DNA from: RGDT01 sp964630925
Lineage (GTDB): Bacteria > Planctomycetota > Planctomycetia > Gemmatales > Gemmataceae
DNA length: 36,125 bases
Direction of reading: 5' to 3'
Assembly (NCBI GenBank): GCA_964630925.1
Contig: CAZVZK010000102.1
Location: forward strand, 1-36,125
Positions 6,569-13,687 of this stretch are shown piece after piece (position 1 is the stretch's first letter; each line of letters begins with the position of its first letter). The notes below the pieces were generated by a model, which was given only the letters and a program-made list of their open reading frames with translations, did no database searches and had not been told where the DNA came from. Made by a program: the position numbers and the translations under genes.

Positions 6569-6639
6569 GGGCTTGTCGTCCAATGGGAAGACACCGGCAT
6601 GGCATGCCGGAGATCCGGGTTCGACCCCCGGCGGGTCCA
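6569..6639 (+). tRNA. tRNA-Ala (anticodon GGC)
   Basis: The acceptor GGGCTTG/CGGGTCC again has G3-U70, and A73 fits Ala. The anticodon stem CCGGC/GCCGG encloses ATGGCAT. The T arm is CCGGG-TTCGACC-CCCGG. The D stem has three pairs. It is followed by CTG. Confidence 0.87.
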
Positions 6640-6662
6640 CTGCCCGAGTTTGGTCGGGCGAG

Positions 6663-6682
6663 CCGGGGGCGTCAGCCCCCGG
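6663..6682. repeat. Palindrome CCGGGGGC-GTCA-GCCCCCGG in a tRNA spacer
   Basis: A perfect 8-bp stem with a GTCA loop, 24 bp after tRNA-Ala(GGC). There is no T-run. A palindrome with the same GTCA centre occurs at 17658-17695, suggesting a dispersed family of intergenic hairpins. Confidence 0.6.
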
Positions 6683-6724
6683 AGTGAGGAGTGAGGCGCT
6701 CGGGCGCCGGCTGTCGGCTGTTCG

Positions 6725-6766
6725 CTGGCTGTTGCTGGCTGTTAGCTGGCTGTTGCTGGCTGTCAG
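6725..6766. repeat. Two 21-bp tandem units of CTGGCTGTT
   Basis: Units 6725-6745 and 6746-6766 each consist of two CTGGCTGTT-type decamers. Further degenerate copies lie just upstream from about 6709. They fill the 134-nt spacer between tRNA-Ala(GGC) and tRNA-Ser(GCT), the widest gap in the array apart from the one holding the basic ORF. Confidence 0.7.
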
Positions 6767-6773
6767 CTCTTAC

Positions 6774-6862
6774 GGAAGTCAGGTGACTATCGGCTTGTCA
6801 CACCGGCTTGCTAAGCCGGCCGGGATATCAGCTCGGGGCGGGTTCGACTCCCGCGTCTTCCG
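6774..6862 (+). tRNA. tRNA-Ser (anticodon GCT)
   Basis: A class II tRNA with a long variable arm (CCGG...CGG). The anticodon arm CCGGC-TTGCTAA-GCCGG reads AGC. The T arm is GCGGG-TTCGACT-CCCGC, and the acceptor GGAAGTC/GTCTTCC has one T-T mismatch. G73 fits Ser. It is followed by CTG. Confidence 0.87.
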
Positions 6863-6881
6863 CTGTCGGTGTCGGTGAGAT

Positions 6882-6952
6882 GCTTCTCTGGCGTAGGGGT
6901 CGCGCGCCCGCCTGAAGAGCGGGAGGACACGGTTCAACTCCGTGGGGGGGCA
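6882..6952 (+). tRNA. tRNA-Phe (anticodon GAA)
   Basis: The anticodon arm CCCGC-CTGAAGA-GCGGG is perfect. The D arm GCG/CGC has a GG in its loop. The T loop is TTCAACT, the only one in the array without TTCGA. The acceptor GCTTCTC/GGGGGGC relies on three G-U pairs. A73 fits Phe. It is followed by CTG. Confidence 0.85.
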
Positions 6953-6959
6953 CTGGATC

Positions 6960-7031
6960 ATCCTGGTGGTGTAACGGAACGCATCTCACCCTCCTAAGGT
7001 GAGGGCCCAGGTTCGACTCCTGGCCGGGATA
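6960..7031 (+). tRNA. tRNA-Arg (anticodon CCT)
   Basis: Acceptor ATCCTGG/CCGGGAT, anticodon arm TCACC-CTCCTAA-GGTGA reading AGG, T arm CCAGG-TTCGACT-CCTGG, A73. It matches the tRNA at 7093-7164 at 65 of 72 positions. It is followed by CTG. Confidence 0.88.
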
Positions 7032-7092
7032 CTGGGAGGCGGGCGCGAGCCCGGGGGAGGCGACGGCTGTCAGGTGAATGTCGGCGATGGAT

Positions 7093-7164
7093 GTCCTGGT
7101 GGTGTAATGGATCGCATCTCACCCTCCGAAGGTGAAGGTCCAGGTTCGACCCCTGGCCGGGATA
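7093..7164 (+). tRNA. tRNA-Arg (anticodon CCG)
   Basis: A near copy of tRNA-Arg(CCT). The anticodon loop is CTCCGAA, so base 36 differs and the tRNA reads CGG. Acceptor GTCCTGG/CCGGGAT begins with a G-U pair; T arm CCAGG-TTCGACC-CCTGG; A73. Only 2 nt separate it from the next tRNA. Confidence 0.88.
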
Positions 7165-7166
7165 CT

Positions 7167-7237
7167 GTCCCTGGAGTGTGGCGGACGCACGCGGTGCTTC
7201 GAACGCCGCAGGCCGGGTTCGACTCCTGGCGGGGATG
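7167..7237 (+). tRNA. tRNA-Arg (anticodon TCG)
   Basis: Acceptor GTCCCTG/CGGGGAT; D arm GTG/CAC with GG in the loop; anticodon arm CGGTG-CTTCGAA-CGCCG reading CGA; T arm CCGGG-TTCGACT-CCTGG; G73. Its first base is the G of the CTG trailing the previous tRNA. Confidence 0.87.
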
Positions 7238-7242
7238 CTGAC

Positions 7243-7331
7243 GGAAGGTAGCCGGATATCGGTTGGCCGGGCCCGCCTCGAAAGCGGGATCCCCCGAGAG
7301 GGGGAGGAGGGTTCGACTCCCTCATCTTCCG
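7243..7331 (+). tRNA. tRNA-Ser (anticodon CGA)
   Basis: A class II tRNA with variable arm CCCCC-GAGA-GGGGG. The anticodon arm CCCGC-CTCGAAA-GCGGG reads TCG. Acceptor GGAAGGT/ATCTTCC; T arm GAGGG-TTCGACT-CCCTC; G73. It is the last tRNA of the array and the only one not followed by CTG (CTT instead). Its last 10 bases overlap, antisense, the stop and final codons of the kinase gene. Confidence 0.88.
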
Positions 7332-10300
7332 CTTGGCTTCTGATCGCCCTCCCAGACACGGACGCCGCCGTCGGCGCCGGCGTACAGGCGATTGCCGCAC
7401 GGGCTGAAGGCGACGCAGTGGAAGTTGCCGAGGTGGCCGGCGAGCGAGAGCAGCTCCTCGCCGGAGGCCGTGTCCCACACCTTCACGCTCCGGTCGTGGG
7501 AGCAGGAGGCCAGGCGTTTCCCGTCGGGGCTGAACGCGAGCCCGGTGACCCAGCCTGAGTGGCCGGTCAGGCGGAGCCGCCGCCCGCCGTCCAGGTCCCA
7601 GATCACCCCGTCGCCGAGGTGGTTCCAGCAGGCGATGCGCCGCCCGTCCGGGCTGAAGGCCAGGGGGCCGACGAATCTCGTCGGGCCGGCCAGCTCCGCC
7701 TCCACCTTCCCGGTGCTGACATCCCACACGATCACCCCGGCGGCGTCGCGGAGCGCCAGGAGGGAGCCCTGGCGGTTGTAGGCGAGGGTGTGTCCCTCGC
7801 CCCTGCCCCTGTGCCGGCGCACCTCCTTGAAATCGCCCGACGACAGGACGTGAACGACCCCGTCGCCGCCGACGGCCGCGGCTTCGCCGCCGTCCGGGTG
7901 GTAGGCGGCCGCCCGGAGGCCCATCTTGAAGGGCAGCTCGCGGTACAGCAGTTTGCCGTCGGAAGGGCGCCACACCTCCAGGGCGAGGCCGACGCCCGCG
8001 GTGACGACCTGCGTCCCCTTGGGGTGGGCCGCGAGCCCAGACATGTTCGCAGGCGGGGAGCCGAAGTCCCCCAGGTCCTCGCCGGCCGGCCCCCGGACGA
8101 GGCAGCGGCCGGACGACAGCCCGGCGAAGAGCCGCGCGCCGTCCGCGCTCTGGGCGAGGGACTGCACGTGACCGTCCCGCGACAGGATCGTTGACCGTGC
8201 GGCCGCCTCCGCATCCCAGACCGCCGTCGTGCCGTCCGAGTCGCAGGACGCCAGGCGCTTGCCGTCCGGGCTCCAGGCCACGCCGTTCACCCCCGGCTGC
8301 CCGGTGTAGCCGAACAGTTGGAGGCCCGTGCCCACGTCCCACACCTTCAACCCCTCGGCCCGGCCGGCGGATACGAGCCGCCTGCCGTCGGGGGAGAAGG
8401 CGAGGCCGGACACGTGGCCGGCGCTCGCCGCCATCTCGTGGGCCTTCTCGCCGCGCCCGGCGTCCCACAGGATCACCCGCCCGTCCTTGCTTCCGGAGGC
8501 GAGCCACTTGCCGTCGGGGCTGTAGGCGGCCACCAGGACGCGCCTCTGAAGGCAGGGGAGGGTGCGGACCTTCTTGCCGTCGAGGACGTCCCAGACGAGG
8601 AGGGGGTGGTCGCGTTTCGAGTCGTCCCCCTCGTCCCCCGCGGCGACGACGAGGCGGGAGTCGGGGCTGAAGGCGACGCAATTGGGGACGCCCAGGCCGG
8701 GCTCACGCAGCGTGAGACGCTGCTCGCCCGTGGCCGCGTCCCACACGCGGAGCGTGAAGTCGCCGCTGCCGGCGGCGATGTGCTTGCCGTCGCGGCTCCA
8801 GGCCACGCACTGGAGCCACTTGCCGCCGCCCGCGAGCGTCAGGACGGGCTTGCCCGTCGCCACGTCCCACACCCGGCCGGCCGGGTCGAGGCTGGTGGAC
8901 GCCAGGCGTTTGCCGTCGGGGCTGAAGGCGAGGCCGGTGATCCTCCGCCCCGGCCCGGTGATCGTGCGGATCTCCCTCGCGGTCCTGGCGTCCCAGAGTT
9001 TGATGGCCCAGGTGCTGTCCTGATAGCTCCCGACGCCGCCGGACGCCAGGATCGACCCGTCGGGGCTGAAGGCGACGCAGGAGGCCGCGCCGGCGTGCCC
9101 GACGAGGGTGAGGAGGCGGAGGCGGTCCAGGCGGTCCCAGTGGTGCCACTCGAAGCCGCGGCGCTCGGCGCCGTCCGTCAGCTCGGGGCGCTGGCGCCGG
9201 AGGAGGTCGCGGGCGTAGTCGAACTGGTTGTTCCCCCACGCCTGTTGGAGCAGACGCAGGTCGGAGCTGTAGGCGCGGTCGAAGGCCCGCGCCGCGTTCT
9301 GGTCGGCGAGGAGCCGGGCGGCGGCGGCCGCGTTCGCACGCCGGTCGGCCAGATCCCTGGCGTCCGTGGCGTCGGCCGCCTCCTTGCGTGCCACGAGGGC
9401 GAAGTGGATGGAGGTGACGAGGCCGGCGAGGATCGCCAGCAGCAGGCCGCCGGCCATCAGGGCCAGGGTGGGGTTACGCCGCACCCACTTGACGGCGCGC
9501 TCGGCGCGGCCGACGGGGCGGGCGAGGATCGGCTCGCCGCGCTGGTAGCGGCCGAGGTCGTCGGCCAGCTCGGCGGCGGAGGCGTAGCGGTTCTCCGGCT
9601 CCTTGCGCAGGCACTTCAGGCAGATCGTCTCCAGGTCCGGCGGCACGCCCGCTCGCCAGCGCGAGGGCGGCGTCGGCTCCTGCGTCCGCACCATCACGAT
9701 GGTCGCGAGGGCCGTGTCGCCCTTGAAGGGCGGCCTGCCGGCCAGGCAGTCGTAGAGGATGGCGCCCAGCGCGTACACGTCGGCGACGGGGCCCGCCTCG
9801 TGGGCGTGGCCCGACGCCTGCTCGGGCGCCATGTACGAGGGGGTCCCCATGATGGCGCCGGCCTTGGTCTCGCCGCTGTCGGTGTCCGTCTGGCGGGCGA
9901 GGCCGAAGTCGGTGATCTTGGGGGTGCCGTCCGCGGCGAGGAGGACGTTGGCGGGCTTGAGGTCGCGGTGGACGACGTTGCGGCTGTGCGCCAGGTGCAT
10001 GGCGCGGGCCAGCGCCTCCGCCAGACGCGCCGCCTCCGGGGCGGGCATGGGCCCCTCGGCCAGTTTGCCCGCGAGGCTGCCGCCCTCGACGAATTCCATG
10101 GCGAAGTAGGGGCGGCCTCCCGACTCCCCCACCTCGTGGATCTGCACGATGTTGGGGTGCTGCAGGCGCGCCACGGCCTCGGCCTCGATGCGGAAGCGTG
10201 CGAGGTGCTCCGGCCCGATGTGCCCCCCCACCAGCACCATCTTCAGCGCCACCTCACGCTTGAGCGCGACGTGGCGGGCCCTGTAGACGACGCCCATGCC

Positions 10301-10633
10301 GCCGCGGCCGGCCACCTCGAGGACCTCGTAGTGGCCCATGCGGCCGAGGGAGCCGGGGCGTGTGGGCGGGGCCAGACGCTCCCGCCATTCGGCCTCCTGG
10401 TCGGCGGGGTCGGTGGGGGTATCGGTGGTGGCGACGGGGGTGTCGCCCAGGTGGGCGGCCGCCGGGCGGTCGAGGAGGCGGTCGGTGCGCTCGTGGGCCT
10501 CCAGCATGGCGGCGACGCGGCGACGCATGGCGGGGTCGCCGGCGCACGTCGCCTCCACGAAGGCCGCCCGCTCTTCCGGTGAGGACAGGTCGAGGGCGGC
10601 GAAGAACACGGCCTTGTCGTTGCTCGGCTTCAT
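7322..10633 (-). CDS. Transmembrane Ser/Thr protein kinase with two WD40 propellers
   Basis: A Hanks-type kinase of 1103 residues. The catalytic domain spans ~102-365, with glycine loop AGRGGMGVVY, ATP-binding Lys131 (VALK), HRDLKPAN with catalytic Asp224, DFG at 242 and the APE motif. A hydrophobic segment at ~388-412 after KWVRRNP should span the membrane. A short helical part (DLADRRANAAAAARLLADQNAARAF) follows, then about 14 WD40 repeats with FSPDGKRLASxS...VWD signatures to the C-terminus, enough for two seven-bladed propellers. The kinase would be cytoplasmic and the propellers on the other side of the membrane, presumably sensing ligands or binding partners. The upstream sigma factor gene is 19 bp away on the same strand. 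The stop codon lies within tRNA-Ser(CGA) on the opposite strand. Confidence 0.93.
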   Translation of the reverse strand: MKPSNDKAVFFAALDLSSPEERAAFVEATCAGDPAMRRRVAAMLEAHERTDRLLDRPAAAHLGDTPVATTDTPTDPADQEAEWRERLAPPTRPGSLGRMGHYEVLEVAGRGGMGVVYRARHVALKREVALKMVLVGGHIGPEHLARFRIEAEAVARLQHPNIVQIHEVGESGGRPYFAMEFVEGGSLAGKLAEGPMPAPEAARLAEALARAMHLAHSRNVVHRDLKPANVLLAADGTPKITDFGLARQTDTDSGETKAGAIMGTPSYMAPEQASGHAHEAGPVADVYALGAILYDCLAGRPPFKGDTALATIVMVRTQEPTPPSRWRAGVPPDLETICLKCLRKEPENRYASAAELADDLGRYQRGEPILARPVGRAERAVKWVRRNPTLALMAGGLLLAILAGLVTSIHFALVARKEAADATDARDLADRRANAAAAARLLADQNAARAFDRAYSSDLRLLQQAWGNNQFDYARDLLRRQRPELTDGAERRGFEWHHWDRLDRLRLLTLVGHAGAASCVAFSPDGSILASGGVGSYQDSTWAIKLWDARTAREIRTITGPGRRITGLAFSPDGKRLASTSLDPAGRVWDVATGKPVLTLAGGGKWLQCVAWSRDGKHIAAGSGDFTLRVWDAATGEQRLTLREPGLGVPNCVAFSPDSRLVVAAGDEGDDSKRDHPLLVWDVLDGKKVRTLPCLQRRVLVAAYSPDGKWLASGSKDGRVILWDAGRGEKAHEMAASAGHVSGLAFSPDGRRLVSAGRAEGLKVWDVGTGLQLFGYTGQPGVNGVAWSPDGKRLASCDSDGTTAVWDAEAAARSTILSRDGHVQSLAQSADGARLFAGLSSGRCLVRGPAGEDLGDFGSPPANMSGLAAHPKGTQVVTAGVGLALEVWRPSDGKLLYRELPFKMGLRAAAYHPDGGEAAAVGGDGVVHVLSSGDFKEVRRHRGRGEGHTLAYNRQGSLLALRDAAGVIVWDVSTGKVEAELAGPTRFVGPLAFSPDGRRIACWNHLGDGVIWDLDGGRRLRLTGHSGWVTGLAFSPDGKRLASCSHDRSVKVWDTASGEELLSLAGHLGNFHCVAFSPCGNRLYAGADGGVRVWEGDQKPSGR

Positions 10634-10652
10634 GCGGCCCCCGGCGGTGGGA

Positions 10653-11213
10653 TCACCCGGACGCGTCCTCGCCGTCTATGGCGCAGCGGAGCCAGGCCCG
10701 CGCGTAGCTCCACTGGCGGTAGGCCGTCGCGCGGGACACCCCCAGGGCCTCGGCCACCTCCTCAATGGGGAGGCCGGCGAAGTAGTGGAGCTGGACGACG
10801 CGGGCGGCCTCGGGGTCGGCGGCCTCCAGGCGGGCGAGGGCCTCGTCGAGGGCGAGGATCTCGTCGGGGGCGGTCGCGGCCGCCACGTCGCCGTCGGCGA
10901 GGTCGACGCGGCGGCGGCCTCCGCCGTGCTTGGCGGACTGCTTGCGGCGGGCGTTGTCCACGAGGATGCGGCGCATGGCCTCGGCGGCGGCGGCGAAGAA
11001 GTGCCCGCGGCCGTCGAACTGCTGGTCGCCGACGAGGCGGAGGTAGGCCTCGTGGACCAGGGCGGTGGGCTGGAGGGTCTGGCCGGCCTTCTCGTGATTC
11101 AGCTTCTGGGCGGCGAGGCGGCGCAGCTCGTCGTAGACGAGGGGGAGGAGCTGCGCGGCGGCGTGGGGGTCGCCGCCCCTGGCGGCCGACAGGATCTGCG
11201 TGATCTCGGTCAT
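10653..11213 (-). CDS. ECF-type RNA polymerase sigma factor (TIGR02999-like)
   Basis: A 186-residue sigma-70-family protein. Region 2 runs from LLPLVYDELRRLAAQKL through TLQPTALVHEAYLRLVGDQQFDGRGHFFAAAAEAMRRILVDNARR. Region 4 includes RVVQLHYFAGLPIEEVAEALGVSRATAYRQWSYARAWL, a clear helix-turn-helix. The TLQPTALVHEAYLRL and FFAAAAEAMRRILVDNARR blocks are characteristic of the ECF subfamily expanded in planctomycetes and usually encoded beside a Ser/Thr kinase. That arrangement holds here: the kinase begins 19 bp downstream in the same operon, so the kinase probably controls this sigma factor by phosphorylation, in place of an anti-sigma factor. That link is inferred from context. Confidence 0.92.
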   Translation of the reverse strand: MTEITQILSAARGGDPHAAAQLLPLVYDELRRLAAQKLNHEKAGQTLQPTALVHEAYLRLVGDQQFDGRGHFFAAAAEAMRRILVDNARRKQSAKHGGGRRRVDLADGDVAAATAPDEILALDEALARLEAADPEAARVVQLHYFAGLPIEEVAEALGVSRATAYRQWSYARAWLRCAIDGEDASG

Positions 11214-11291
11214 CGGCGGGGCCCGGTGCGGCTCGGGGGCACGATACCTCCGATCCTAGCCGCCGCCGGGCCCGCAGGCCACCCCGGCGGG

Positions 11292-12515
11292 TCACCCCCC
11301 GGTCACGATCCTCTTGAACGCCTGGATGTGCTCGTTGATCTTCATGCCCCACTTGTCGAAGCCGCCGACGAGGTTGAGGCGGCGGGCGAGGAGGTCGATC
11401 ATCTGGGCGTTCTGCTGGGGGCTCTGCCCCAGCACCTCCAACTGCTCAAGGACCGCGCTGTCGCCCGGGTACTTCTTGCGGAAGTGCTTCTTGTGGTCCT
11501 CGTTGGCGAAGAAGCGGGTGGGGTGGCCGAACCTCTTGAGGCCGATGGTCTTGCCGGTCTTCCACTGCTCGTGCTCGCCGCCGAGGGTGCGGGTGAGGAC
11601 GTTGGCGTTGGCCTTCTGGGTCTGGATCTGGCGGCCCTCGTCGAAGGTCGGGGAGCTGAGGACGTTCTCCACCGGGCCGGGCTGGTGCTTGGTGGGGCCG
11701 GGGGTGGCGGCGAGGCGGTTGCCCATGTGGTAGTAGTCGTCGAAGGTGAGCATGATCTTGGCGTAGCGGCCGAGGATCTCGTCGCCGTCCATGAGGTAGG
11801 AGGCGTCCTGGAAGGTGGTGAGCTGCTGGCCGGGCTTGACGGACTTGCTCTTCTGGAGGAACTTCTTCGCCGCGGCCCGCACGATCTTGGCGGAGTCGTT
11901 CTGGACGGCGGTGTCCATGACGATGCCGGCGTGGTTGCCGGGGATGGTGATGTAGGAGTGGGTGGCGCTGGGCTGGCTGAGGATGGCCTCGTCGATGGCG
12001 GGGCGGAAGGTGGCGCGGCGCTCGTGCTCGGCGACGACGATGCGGACCTCGGCCATGTTGGGGGACAGCTCGATGTGCTTGTACATGTGGGCGTTGGGCT
12101 GCCCGCCGCAGCCGGGGACGGGGTCGATGGCGAAGATGCGGACGGGGACGAATTCGAGGCCCTTATGGCCGTGGGCGGCGGCCTTGCGCCAGAGCCAGTT
12201 GGCCTGCTTGAAGCAGGCGACGGCGCCGCGGCTGAAGCCGACGAGGTTGATGACGCTGGCCCTGGCCCCGTGGGTCCACTTGTACATGATCCAGTTGACG
12301 GCCTCGGCGACGTTGTCGTCGGTGCCGGTGCCGAACATGCTGCCGGCGGCCCTGGCGAGGGCGTGCTTGAGGCCCTTGCCCTCCTTGCCCTCGCTGCCGA
12401 CGCCCTGGGTGACGAGGTGGTCGGAGGAGGTGTTCTGGGAGAGCTTGGTGATGGTGTGGGGGGCGCAGGTGGAATCGACCGTGGTGCCGTGGTTGTAGAC
12501 CGTGAGGACCGTCAT
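11292..12515 (-). CDS. DUF2235/Tle1-like alpha/beta hydrolase
   Basis: A 407-residue cytoplasmic-looking protein with no signal peptide. It opens with TVLTVYNHGTTVDST, close to the dGT start of DUF2235 proteins, and has a nucleophile elbow VGFSRGAVA (Ser95). Candidate Asp131 is in FAIDPVPG and His195 in IPGNHAGIV. The family includes type VI secretion phospholipase effectors (Tle1), but most members are uncharacterised and no secretion genes are in the window. The C-terminal half (~210-407) is Lys- and Gln-rich with no recognised domain and could carry substrate or export specificity. The ATG at 12515 is chosen because a longer frame to 12587 only adds Arg/Pro-rich sequence before the conserved strand. 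Confidence 0.7.
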   Translation of the reverse strand: MTVLTVYNHGTTVDSTCAPHTITKLSQNTSSDHLVTQGVGSEGKEGKGLKHALARAAGSMFGTGTDDNVAEAVNWIMYKWTHGARASVINLVGFSRGAVACFKQANWLWRKAAAHGHKGLEFVPVRIFAIDPVPGCGGQPNAHMYKHIELSPNMAEVRIVVAEHERRATFRPAIDEAILSQPSATHSYITIPGNHAGIVMDTAVQNDSAKIVRAAAKKFLQKSKSVKPGQQLTTFQDASYLMDGDEILGRYAKIMLTFDDYYHMGNRLAATPGPTKHQPGPVENVLSSPTFDEGRQIQTQKANANVLTRTLGGEHEQWKTGKTIGLKRFGHPTRFFANEDHKKHFRKKYPGDSAVLEQLEVLGQSPQQNAQMIDLLARRLNLVGGFDKWGMKINEHIQAFKRIVTGG

Positions 12516-12549
12516 GAGTCGCCTCCGGGGCCGAGGGGTGTGTCCGGTT

Positions 12550-12954
12550 TCACCCCGCAATGCGAGAAGCGGGTCGGTTTGTCTCACGGGAAAATGGGAA
12601 TTCTACCTCACCCCCCCCAGCCCCCCCCTCTCCGAAGCGGAGAGGGGGAGTCGCCAGAGCATCGCCTGCGCGGTGGGGAGGTGTGCGCGTCGTCTGTGGG
12701 TGATGGTGCGTCGTGCCCCGACGCCCCGCCGTAAACGACGGGGCTACGAACCGAAGCCCCGTGGAACGGGGCTGAAAGCGGTGGACGCAGGGCGACGGGG
12801 CGAGGGCGGGGTCGCGGCCGAGGGCGCGTTCGATGGCGCGCTGGAGTCGTTCGCGGGTGGCGGGGTCGTCGAGGCGTTCGAGGGCGTGGTCGGCGCGGTC
12901 CTGGGCGAGGGCCTCGGAGACGTGCAGCTCGAGGGTGAGGCGGGCCAGCCCCAT
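12550..12954 (-). CDS. Small helical protein whose 3' half is made of intergenic repeats
   Basis: The start is plausible: GGAGG lies ten bases before the ATG. The first ~50 residues (MGLARLTLELHVSEALAQDR...LERLDDPATRERLQRAIERAL) are a sensible amphipathic helical sequence of unknown family. From ~residue 58 the frame runs through the palindromic repeats at 12723-12773 and 12624-12648, giving low-complexity His/Pro/Thr/Gly sequence to the stop. The natural 3' end has probably been lost to repeat insertion, and whether a stable protein is made is doubtful. The rest of the 12516-13156 interval holds only the repeats. Confidence 0.35.
   Translation of the reverse strand: MGLARLTLELHVSEALAQDRADHALERLDDPATRERLQRAIERALGRDPALAPSPCVHRFQPRSTGLRFVAPSFTAGRRGTTHHHPQTTRTPPHRAGDALATPPLRFGEGGAGGGEVEFPFSRETNRPASRIAG
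12624..12648. repeat. Intergenic hairpin CCCCCTCTCCG-AAG-CGGAGAGGGGG
   Basis: A perfect 11-bp stem with a three-base centre, preceded by long C runs. There is no T-run in either direction, so it is more like a dispersed palindromic repeat than a terminator, although it lies downstream of both flanking minus-strand starts. Confidence 0.65.
12723..12773. repeat. Double-hairpin intergenic repeat
   Basis: Two adjacent hairpins: an imperfect one (GCCCCG...CGGGGC, 12723-12743) and a perfect AGCCCCGT-GGA-ACGGGGCT (12755-12773), linked by TACGAACCGA. The layout resembles dispersed 'CGCCGTAAACGRCGGGGCTACGAA' elements that I associate with planctomycete genomes. That association is from memory, not computed here. 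Confidence 0.6.
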
Positions 12955-13156
12955 GATACGTGATCCTCCGTACAGGCAACGAGAGGATCGTAACCGGGGG
13001 AGCGCGGAACGCGGAGAGCAGTTTGAGGGACGGTGAGGGTGAGTTGTGGAAAGTTGGCGGGGCGGTCATTGCTGGACGGCGCTTGATAGGGGGAGGGCGG
13101 TGGTGTGTTATGGGCGGCGGGGGCGGATGCGGTGGGGCGGGTCAGGGGGATGCGCG

Positions 13157-13540
13157 ATGATCGACAGGCGATTCTCGGTGGAGGCCTTCGCGGCGTTGGG
13201 GCCGAACACGCCCGAGGCCGAGCGGCTGTGCGAGGAGCTTGCCGACGAGATCGCGCGGGACGTTGGCGAGGCGATGGGCGCCGCTGTGAGGCGTGTCGCC
13301 GAGCGGCTTCGATCCCTGGGTCACCCGCTCGACACGTGGGAACATGCGGGGAGGCCGGGACAACATACTCACGACTACTCCGCGCTCGGCCCCAACAGGC
13401 CGCGCCCCCCAGCGGGCTGGCTGGCCTTCCATGTCTCCACGTACTGCATGGCCCTGTTCTTGAGGGCGGACGCGGAGGCGGACGCGCCCGGCCCTGCAGC
13501 GCAAGACGACCCGCGGCACGATGACGAGGTCCCCTTTTGA
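13157..13540 (+). CDS. Hypothetical protein, 127 residues
   Basis: The ATG at 13157 follows an AGGGGG stretch. The protein opens with MIDRRFSVEAFAALGPNTPEAERLCEELADEIARDVG, a predicted helical pair, then VRRVAERLRSLGHPLDTWE, a loop with His and Tyr, a hydrophobic strand GWLAFHVSTYCMALFLRAD, and an acidic Asp/Pro-rich tail ending DEVPF. There is no signal peptide. I do not recognise the family. Layout and codon use match the host genes, so it is likely real. It stands alone between repeat-rich spacers, in the same direction as the two following small genes. Confidence 0.65.
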   Translation: MIDRRFSVEAFAALGPNTPEAERLCEELADEIARDVGEAMGAAVRRVAERLRSLGHPLDTWEHAGRPGQHTHDYSALGPNRPRPPAGWLAFHVSTYCMALFLRADAEADAPGPAAQDDPRHDDEVPF

Positions 13541-13687
13541 GGGGATCAGGGCCGGGGTGTTGGCCTAGCAGTCTTCGGGCCACCCGGCGAAGGAGCGCGG
13601 TGGGGCGGCGCTGGACGGACGGGCGACCTGGGTGGTAGACTGCGACATGGGATGGGCGAAATCGGCGTCGGACGTGGGTGAGGGAGA

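Noticed and set aside
6663..6682. Palindrome as an intrinsic terminator splitting the tRNA array
   Set aside because: No T-run on either strand. Same-type palindromes occur in unrelated places such as 17658-17695.
5757..7331. tRNA array as part of an integrated prophage
   Set aside because: No integrase, structural phage gene or att-like direct repeat is visible. Mobile origin stays possible but unsupported here.
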